DNA from: Prevotella sp. UBA2755
GTDB taxonomy: Bacteria > Bacteroidota > Bacteroidia > Bacteroidales > Bacteroidaceae
Assembly: GCA_002353225.1 (NCBI GenBank)
Contig: DEJF01000023.1
Location: 7,808 to 20,526 of the forward strand
Length of the DNA: 12,719 nt
Direction: 5' to 3'
Numbering within the stretch: position 1 is the stretch's first letter; every line of letters begins with the position of its first letter. A program made the position numbers and the translations under genes. Positions 7,367-12,719 of this stretch are shown here, piece by piece. The notes beneath the pieces are model-generated. The model was given only the letters and a program-made list of their open reading frames with translations. It was not told the origin of the DNA and did no database searches.

Positions 7367-9310
7367 ATGAGAAAATGTAGACTAATCTTTTTGGCTTGCC
7401 TCCTAATGGTGGCTATGGATACCTCCGCTAAGGTAAAACTGCCCCAATTTTTCCAATCTGGAATGGTTATTCAACGTGAAAAGCCTTTCCCCATATGGGG
7501 TAAGGCAGATGCAGGAGAGAAAATCATAGTCCGGATTAACAAATTCAAAACTATCGTTTTTGCAGATTCCAACGGAAAATTCTGTGTAAACTTACCAACA
7601 ATGAAAGCAGGTGGTCCCTACACTTTAATGATAGGGGATGTTGTGCTTACTAATATATTAGTGGGCGATGTCTGGCTATGTTCTGGTCAATCAAACATGG
7701 ACGTGACTATTGAACGAGTCTATCCTCAATATACCAAAGAGATAGACCAGTTTGCAAACGATCATGTGCGTTTATTTCGCATACAGAATGAAACTAATAC
7801 ACATGGTGTACAAGAAGACATCCGTCCTACCTCCATCAACTGGAAGCCATTGACGAAACAGAATGCATGGCTGTTCTCTGCCTTAGGGTCTTTTTTAGGA
7901 AAAAGGATGCAGGAAAAAAGTGGTGTTCCTCAGGGTATTATTGTTAATAGTTGGGGGGGCACACCTATTGAGGCTTGGATTTCCGCAGACACCTTACAAA
8001 AAGACTATCCTGTATTGGTTGAGAAGACACAACTATACCAGAATAATGAGTTCGTTAAAGCACAGGCAAAAGCGAACCAATTAGCAGACCAACGATGGAA
8101 TGAGATATTGAATGAGAAAGACCCAGGTGTCCAACTGCGTTTCACTGCCATTGACTATGATGACTCTGCATGGGAGACTGTTAATCAATATTCGATGGAA
8201 TGGGCAAAAAAAGGTAAAAAAGGTATTATCGGTAGTATCTGGCTCCGCCAACACATCAATATTGATAAAGCACATGCTGGGAAACCTGCACGCCTTTTGT
8301 TAGGAACACTCTTCGATGCTGACTATACCTACTTGAACGGACAAGAAATCGGGCGGACTTATTACCAGTATCCGCCTCGTCGTTATGACATTCCTGAAGG
8401 GTTGCTCCGAGAGGGAGACAATGTCATCACCGTCCGCTTTATTAATAAATATGGAACAGCACATTTTATAAAAGAAAAGCCTTATATGCTCGCATTCGGT
8501 GACGACCGTTTCAGCCTGAATCCAATGCCAACAGACTTTATCCCATTGAGCGAGAACTGGAAACACCATGCAGGAGCAGATATGCCTTCCTGCCCTAGTG
8601 GAGATGTGTCACTTCAAAACTTGCCAACAACTTTATTTAATGCAGTAGTTTATCCTTTGGCACCCTATGCTATTCGAGGTGTAGTTTGGTATCAAGGAGA
8701 ATCAAATACTGGTAATCCTGCACCTTATGCAGACATGCTAAGGAAGATGATGAACAACTGGCGCACGTTGTGGAATGACCCTAAACTACCTTTCTGTATC
8801 GTACAACTTGCCAACTATATGGAACCTGTTGAGCAACCTCAACACTCTAATTGGGCACAACTGCGTGAGGCACAGCGTTGCGTGGCTAAAGACGACCCTT
8901 ATGCAGCACTTGCCGTTGCTATTGACCTTGGTGAAACGGTGGATATCCACCCTTTACGCAAAAAGGAACTGGCTGAGCGTGTAGGACTTTGCCTTGATCA
9001 ATTAGCGTATCACAAAAATGTTCGTCTCTCCCCACAGCCAACCAGTGCAAAGGTAGAGGGCAACGAAGTGATAGTAACCTTCGATCAACCCCTCCGCCCT
9101 GATGAACAGTCCGAATTTGAGTTAGCAGGTACTGACCATAAGTTTGTCAATGCAAAAGGTGTTGCAAAAGGCAATCAGGTATTGTTGGATTCGTCTATTC
9201 CGAATCCCGTAATAGTACGTTACGCATGGAAAGACAACCCTATCCGTGCCCACTTGTACTCTACAAATGGTTTACCTGCAGCACCATTTGAAATAAAAAT
9301 TACAAAATAA
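7367..9310 (+). CDS. xynE: Secreted SGNH carbohydrate esterase (sialate O-acetylesterase-like; likely acetyl-xylan esterase)
   Basis: The 647-residue product belongs to the sialate O-acetylesterase-like SGNH hydrolases found in plant-polysaccharide clusters. Residues 1-21 form a signal peptide (MRKCRLIFLACLLMVAMDTSA before K22). Catalytic S109 lies in CSGQSNM, the second block is VVWYQGESN, and the D526/H528 pair lies in DIHPLRK. Between the first two blocks, about residues 245-375, is an inserted beta-sandwich resembling a galactose-binding jelly roll, usual for this family. A beta-rich tail follows the catalytic core. Placed opposite a xylanase operon it probably removes acetyl groups from xylan or xylo-oligosaccharides, but the family acts on several acetylated sugars. 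I chose ATG 7367 because the signal peptide begins there and the promoter box at 7335-7342 lies just upstream; the in-frame ATG at 7286 is upstream of that box and inside the operator. A similarly placed esterase gene in Prevotella bryantii is xynE, from memory. Confidence 0.88.
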   Translation: MRKCRLIFLACLLMVAMDTSAKVKLPQFFQSGMVIQREKPFPIWGKADAGEKIIVRINKFKTIVFADSNGKFCVNLPTMKAGGPYTLMIGDVVLTNILVGDVWLCSGQSNMDVTIERVYPQYTKEIDQFANDHVRLFRIQNETNTHGVQEDIRPTSINWKPLTKQNAWLFSALGSFLGKRMQEKSGVPQGIIVNSWGGTPIEAWISADTLQKDYPVLVEKTQLYQNNEFVKAQAKANQLADQRWNEILNEKDPGVQLRFTAIDYDDSAWETVNQYSMEWAKKGKKGIIGSIWLRQHINIDKAHAGKPARLLLGTLFDADYTYLNGQEIGRTYYQYPPRRYDIPEGLLREGDNVITVRFINKYGTAHFIKEKPYMLAFGDDRFSLNPMPTDFIPLSENWKHHAGADMPSCPSGDVSLQNLPTTLFNAVVYPLAPYAIRGVVWYQGESNTGNPAPYADMLRKMMNNWRTLWNDPKLPFCIVQLANYMEPVEQPQHSNWAQLREAQRCVAKDDPYAALAVAIDLGETVDIHPLRKKELAERVGLCLDQLAYHKNVRLSPQPTSAKVEGNEVIVTFDQPLRPDEQSEFELAGTDHKFVNAKGVAKGNQVLLDSSIPNPVIVRYAWKDNPIRAHLYSTNGLPAAPFEIKITK

Positions 9311-9342
9311 AGAGAGGGAGGTCATAAAAACCTTCCTCTCTT
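9310..9342. terminator. Bidirectional terminator between convergent genes
   Basis: A 13-bp stem pairs 9310-9322 with 9330-9342 (one G-T pair at 9318/9334) around a 7-nt loop. A run of T and C follows on the plus side, and A-rich sequence flanks the other side. It fills almost the whole 34-nt gap between the esterase stop and the second symporter stop, so it can end both transcripts. Confidence 0.85.
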
Positions 9343-9344
9343 CT

Positions 9345-10763
9345 TTAATCTTCTACTATTTTCACTTTATTGCGCTCTTCTATCTTTTTGTTGATATCAT
9401 CAATCACCTCGTCAGTCAACTCATAGCGACTGATAATAAACATGGCAAGACACAACATTATGGCAGGAATCACACAGACAAGCCATAAGATACCTTCTTC
9501 AGCAAACGGAGTCTGGTCTATCACTTTACTATTATAACCCACGTATGCCAGAACAGCAGGACCGACAATACTTCCAAATGTCATTCCTGCTTTAAAGAAC
9601 AATCCCGTCAGTGCATTCACAATACCAGAGATACGACGACCTGTGGTATATTCGCCGTAGGAAATTACCTCAGGAACGAGCGCCCACATATAACCCGTGG
9701 CAACAATCACACCAGTACTCTTGACAAACTGAGCCACATATATCATCATCATACTGGGATGCTCCATCTTTGAAATGACATAAAGCATAGCCATACCGAT
9801 AACGGCGGCACCAAGGAAAATATAGAACATATTCTTTTTGCCCACCATACGCTTAAAACATGGGACAAGAGGCATGAACAGGAATGCGGGCAATGAGCCC
9901 AATGCCATGAAGATAGACAGTTCCTGAGCCGAACCATGTAGATTACTATTGATAAAGTAGGCTCCTGCAGCATTGCCGACCGACATCATAGCAAAAGCGG
10001 TGATGAAGAAGAAAGCAAGAACACGTAAAGGACGATTGCGAATGAACTCCATCCAGAGGTCGCTCACCTTCACATCTTCAGTGGCTTTCGCATCCATCAC
10101 AACACGCTCTTTACACTGTGTGAAACAGAACACGAGCAGGCAGAATCCTACAATGGCGTAAATAGTCATCGTCGTGAACCATGCTGAAGGGTCTTTGGGA
10201 AGACTATCTGATGGCGCACCTGCTATCAAGGCGATAAACAGAGGCAGACCAGAGTTAACAGCAAGACCACCGAGGTTCGCCATAAACATACGTACAGAGG
10301 TAAGTACTGTTATCTCGTTAGTGTCGCGAGTCAACGAAGAGTTCAATGCTCCATACGGCACGTTGATAAAAGTATAGAGCAACTGCATCGATATATATGT
10401 CACATAGGCATAAATCAGCGACGGTGCAAAACCATTATAGAAGCACAAAATAGCGAAACCTGAGAGTGGTATACCCACATAGAGCAGATACGAACGGTAT
10501 TTTCCATAACGCGGATTACTTTTGTCGATTAATGTACCGACAATTGGGTCCCAAATCACGTTTGCCACATTACCTACTAAGAACATCAAAGCGACTGCAG
10601 ACGGTGTAAGTCCGTAGATGTCGGTATAGAAAAACAACAGGTAAGTGCAGATTACCTGAAAAATGAGGTTCTGAGCGAGGTCACCTGATCCGAATCCGAT
10701 TCTCTGAAGCCACGAAAGTTTATAAAAGCCTTTCGCCTCTTGTGTCATTACATTTGTTGTCAT
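9345..10763 (-). CDS. Second GPH-family sugar:cation symporter
   Basis: The 472-residue product is another inner-membrane symporter of the glycoside-pentoside-hexuronide family with about 12 membrane segments. It shows the same landmarks as the first: FGSGDLAQNL at 24-33, FFYTDIYGL, and WDPIVGTLIDKSNPRYGKYRS with D72, D80 and R90. The central region is shorter, without the 40-residue insert of the other symporter, so this is a divergent paralogue and not a recent copy. The ATG at 10763 is used; a second ATG five codons in is possible. It is a single-gene unit, closed by the hairpin at 9310-9342 and started from the -7 box at 10815-10808. The shared operator with the xylanase operon suggests it is induced by the same signal and carries a related pentose oligomer or pentose; the exact sugar is unknown. 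Confidence 0.9.
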   Translation of the reverse strand: MTTNVMTQEAKGFYKLSWLQRIGFGSGDLAQNLIFQVICTYLLFFYTDIYGLTPSAVALMFLVGNVANVIWDPIVGTLIDKSNPRYGKYRSYLLYVGIPLSGFAILCFYNGFAPSLIYAYVTYISMQLLYTFINVPYGALNSSLTRDTNEITVLTSVRMFMANLGGLAVNSGLPLFIALIAGAPSDSLPKDPSAWFTTMTIYAIVGFCLLVFCFTQCKERVVMDAKATEDVKVSDLWMEFIRNRPLRVLAFFFITAFAMMSVGNAAGAYFINSNLHGSAQELSIFMALGSLPAFLFMPLVPCFKRMVGKKNMFYIFLGAAVIGMAMLYVISKMEHPSMMMIYVAQFVKSTGVIVATGYMWALVPEVISYGEYTTGRRISGIVNALTGLFFKAGMTFGSIVGPAVLAYVGYNSKVIDQTPFAEEGILWLVCVIPAIMLCLAMFIISRYELTDEVIDDINKKIEERNKVKIVED

Positions 10764-10807
10764 TGTTGTTATTGGTTTAATATTTTAGTTACAAACAAAA
10801 ATTTGTG

Positions 10808-10815
10808 CAAAGATA
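10808..10815 (-). promoter_or_regulatory. -7 box of the second symporter promoter
   Basis: On the minus strand this reads TATCTTTG followed by CA, a full TAnnTTTG match, 44 nt upstream of the symporter ATG. No TTTG stands at the usual -33 position (about 10835-10838). The 28-bp stretch between this box and the operator shares 17 aligned positions with the corresponding stretch of the xylanase promoter, including an AAGAAA at the same place. Confidence 0.72.
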
Positions 10816-10843
10816 ATCATTTCTTTGAAATTATTCGTTTCTA

Positions 10844-10875
10844 TTTGTTACAAAAAACATAGGAATTTGTTTCAT
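10844..10875. promoter_or_regulatory. Direct-repeat operator candidate, copy 2
   Basis: TTTGTTACA (10844-10852), 13 nt, and TTTGTTTCAT (10866-10875) repeat the element at 7256-7287 base for base in both half-sites and in spacer length, while the spacer itself differs. The distance to the leftward -7 box is again 28 bp. Conservation of half-sites but not of spacer is what selection on a protein-binding site would leave. Confidence 0.65.
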
Positions 10876-10916
10876 CACGAGTTTTTAAATTCTTTTAATC
10901 TTTGATTTTGTATAAA

Positions 10917-10935
10917 TAACGGATTTTCTAACGGA
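10917..10935 (+). repeat. Short direct repeat upstream of the frd promoter
   Basis: TAACGGA occurs at 10917-10923 and 10929-10935, a 12-bp period, and a third CGGATTT lies at 10944-10950. The second copy runs into AAACGTTT (10935-10942), an 8-bp palindrome that overlaps the -33 box. This may be a regulatory site, but the units are short and chance cannot be excluded. Confidence 0.35.
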
Positions 10936-10939
10936 AACG

Positions 10940-10974
10940 TTTGCGGATTTCATAATTTTGTAGTAATTTTGTAG
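10940..10974 (+). promoter_or_regulatory. Promoter of the fumarate reductase operon
   Basis: TTTG at 10940-10943 and TAATTTTG at 10964-10971 form a Bacteroidetes -33/-7 pair with a 20-nt spacer, the best complete promoter in the window. The -7 box is part of an exact tandem duplication of the 11-mer TAATTTTGTAG (10953-10963 and 10964-10974), so a second -7 box sits at 10953-10960, but only the downstream one has correctly spaced TTTG. The leader to the frdC ATG would be about 55-60 nt. Confidence 0.75.
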
Positions 10975-11034
10975 CCTAAACACTTATGTTCGTACTTATT
11001 AATGAGTATTTTTATTAATTAAATTCAATATTTT

Positions 11035-11724
11035 ATGTGGTTAATCAATTCATCAATTGGTCGTAAGGTTGTAATGTCCGTAACGGGTATTGCGCTGATT
11101 CTGTTCTTGACATTCCACTGTTGCATGAACATCGTCGCGCTCTTCTCGGGCAAGGCTTACAACATGATTTGTGAACTGCTGGGGGCTAACTGGTATGCCA
11201 TTGTGGCTACACTGGGTCTTGCTGCCCTGGCTGTGATTCACATCGTTTTCGCATTCATCCTGACAGCGCAGAACCGTACTGCTCGTGGACAGGAGCGTTA
11301 TGCAGTGACAGAGAAACCTGAAAAGGTTGAGTGGGCATCACAGAACATGCTCGTGCTGGGTATCATTATCCTGCTGGGTCTGTTGCTCCACCTGTTCAAT
11401 TTCTGGTACAACATGATGTTTGCTGAGATTATGGGCTTTACCGCTGGTCATCTGCCCTCTGATGGTTTCGCTTTCATCATCGACACCTTCAGCAATCCTG
11501 TGTACGCTGTTCTGTATGTTATCTGGATTGTTGCTATCTGGTTCCACCTGACCCACGGCTTCTGGTCTGCAATGCAGACACTGGGTGTCAGTGGTAAGAT
11601 CTGGTTCAATCGCTGGCGTGTCATCGGCTTCATTTATGTAACGCTGCTGATGCTTGGTTTCCTCGTTGTTGTATTGGCTTTCGCCTTCAAGTGTGCTCCA
11701 AGCCTCTATAACTTTGCTGGATAA
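11035..11724 (+). CDS. frdC: Fumarate reductase / succinate dehydrogenase cytochrome b subunit
   Basis: The 229-residue product is the single-chain, five-helix, diheme membrane anchor of a B-type quinol:fumarate reductase (Wolinella and Bacteroides type). It passes electrons between menaquinol and the FrdB iron-sulfur subunit. Hydrophobic segments lie at about 12-35, 53-77, 103-127, 155-178 and 192-218. Histidines within them at H28, H69, H119 and H171 or H174 are placed to bind the two hemes. The opening MWLINSSIGRKVVMSVTG is typical for the family. frdA follows after 30 nt, giving the usual C-A-B order. Codon use is biased to CGT, GGT, CTG and AAC, unlike the AT-rich codons of the xylan genes, which suggests strong expression. 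In a fermentative Bacteroidetes the complex is expected to run as fumarate reductase, making succinate. Confidence 0.95.
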   Translation: MWLINSSIGRKVVMSVTGIALILFLTFHCCMNIVALFSGKAYNMICELLGANWYAIVATLGLAALAVIHIVFAFILTAQNRTARGQERYAVTEKPEKVEWASQNMLVLGIIILLGLLLHLFNFWYNMMFAEIMGFTAGHLPSDGFAFIIDTFSNPVYAVLYVIWIVAIWFHLTHGFWSAMQTLGVSGKIWFNRWRVIGFIYVTLLMLGFLVVVLAFAFKCAPSLYNFAG

Positions 11725-11754
11725 TTGTTAAACCTTAAATTACTTTGAAAAGTT

Positions 11755-12719
11755 ATGGCAAAAGTATTAGATTCTAAGATTCCCGCAGGTCCAGTACCTG
11801 AGAAATGGAAGGAATATAAGGCTCATCAGCGTCTGGTTAACCCTAAGAACAAACTGAAACTCGACGTTATCGTCGTAGGTACTGGTTTGGCTGGTGCATC
11901 GGCTGCTGCGTCATTAGGTGAGATGGGCTTCAACGTAATCAACCTGTGCATTCAGGATTCTCCTCGTCGTGCTCACTCTATCGCTGCCCAGGGTGGTATC
12001 AATGCCGCCAAGTGTTATCAGAACGATGGTGACTCTGTCTATCGTCTGTTCTACGACACTGTAAAAGGTGGTGACTATCGTGCTCGTGAGGCTAATGTTT
12101 ATCGTCTTGCTGAGGTGTCTAACAATATCATCGACCAGTGTGTGGCTCAGGGTGTTCCTTTTGCCCGTGAGTATGGTGGTATGCTTGCCAACCGTTCATT
12201 CGGTGGTGCTCAGGTAAGCCGTACCTTCTATGCCAAGGGTCAGACAGGTCAGCAGTTGCTGCTTGGTGCTTACTCTTCACTCTCTTGTCAGGTGAAGGCT
12301 GGTAAGGTGAAACTCTACACTCGTTATGAGATGGAGGATGTAGTCATCGTTGACGGTCGTGCTCGTGGTATCATCGCCAAGAACCTCGTTACTGGTGAGT
12401 TGGAGCGCTTCAGCGCCAACGCTGTTGTCATCGCTACTGGTGGTTATGGAAACACTTACTTCCTCTCTACTAACGCTATGGGTTGCAACTGCACCGCTGC
12501 CGTTCAGTGCTATCGTAAGGGTGCTTACTTCGCTAATCCATCATACGTTCAGATTCACCCCACCTGTATCCCCGTTCATGGTGACAAGCAGTCTAAGTTG
12601 ACGCTGATGTCTGAGTCACTGCGTAACGACGGTCGTATCTGGGTTCCTAAGAAGATTGAGGATGCCAAGGCATTGCAGGCTGGAACCAAGCAGGGCTGGG
12701 AGATTCCTGAGGAGGATCG
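11755..12719 (+). CDS. frdA: Fumarate reductase / succinate dehydrogenase flavoprotein subunit (N-terminal part)
   Basis: The frame is open to the window edge and gives the first 321 residues of a flavoprotein that is normally about 650 residues in this B-type branch. The FAD-binding Rossmann motif GTGLAGASAA lies at 42-51. H74 in RRAHSIAAQGGINAAK is the residue expected to hold FAD covalently. Residues QIHPTC (H268) and SESLRNDGR (R290) form part of the substrate and active-site region. The second Rossmann block VVIATGGYGN is present as well. The start is ATG 11755, 30 nt after the frdC stop, and both genes share the promoter at 10940-10974. The iron-sulfur subunit gene frdB should follow beyond the edge. 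Codon use is as strongly biased as in frdC. Confidence 0.96.
   Translation, partial: MAKVLDSKIPAGPVPEKWKEYKAHQRLVNPKNKLKLDVIVVGTGLAGASAAASLGEMGFNVINLCIQDSPRRAHSIAAQGGINAAKCYQNDGDSVYRLFYDTVKGGDYRAREANVYRLAEVSNNIIDQCVAQGVPFAREYGGMLANRSFGGAQVSRTFYAKGQTGQQLLLGAYSSLSCQVKAGKVKLYTRYEMEDVVIVDGRARGIIAKNLVTGELERFSANAVVIATGGYGNTYFLSTNAMGCNCTAAVQCYRKGAYFANPSYVQIHPTCIPVHGDKQSKLTLMSESLRNDGRIWVPKKIEDAKALQAGTKQGWEIPEED

Overview
The window reads as chromosomal DNA of a xylan-degrading Bacteroidetes, most likely a rumen or gut Prevotella relative. The basis is the AT-rich intergenic DNA, repeated promoter boxes of the Bacteroidetes type TAnnTTTG (usually followed by CA), few Shine-Dalgarno sites, a Bacteroidetes-style ECF sigma factor, a b-type fumarate reductase operon, and a xylanase cluster whose content resembles the xynD-xynA-xynB and xynE genes known from Prevotella bryantii. 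The species assignment is inference.

Layout. (1) Bases 1-1644, minus strand: a PfkB-family sugar kinase followed after 17 nt by the start of an FprA-type diiron flavoprotein that runs off the left edge. (2) 1661-1702: a compact divergent promoter made of two -7 boxes in a perfect inverted repeat; it serves the kinase leftward and an M16 zinc peptidase rightward (1709-2920). (3) 7189 down to 2921, minus strand: a four-gene operon of GPH-family sugar symporter, secreted GH10 endoxylanase, GH43 beta-xylosidase/arabinofuranosidase and an ECF sigma factor whose start codon overlaps the GH43 stop. The sigma gene abuts the convergent M16 gene with no base between the stops. (4) 7190-7366: divergent control region, then a secreted SGNH carbohydrate (acetyl-xylan) esterase on the plus strand (7367-9310). 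(5) 9310-9342: a 13-bp stem hairpin, a bidirectional terminator shared with a second GPH symporter on the minus strand (9347 end side, start at 10763). (6) 10764-11034: control region, then frdC and the first two thirds of frdA (fumarate reductase/succinate dehydrogenase), cut by the right edge.

How it works together (inference from families): extracytoplasmic GH10 xylanase and the esterase cut and deacetylate xylan, the two symporters bring xylo-oligosaccharides or other pentosides through the inner membrane, the cytoplasmic GH43 enzyme releases pentoses, and the electrons from fermentation are disposed of through fumarate reductase to succinate.

The most interesting new signal is regulatory. 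The two symporter promoters, 3.6 kb apart, carry the same direct-repeat element (TTTGTTACA, 13 nt, TTTGTTTCA; 22-bp period) placed exactly 28 bp upstream of their -7 boxes, and neither has a recognisable -33 box. This looks like a xylan-regulon operator for an activator encoded elsewhere. The second signal is the ECF sigma gene translationally coupled to the end of the xylanase operon without a visible anti-sigma gene. I saw no RNA gene, CRISPR, insertion sequence or phage feature.
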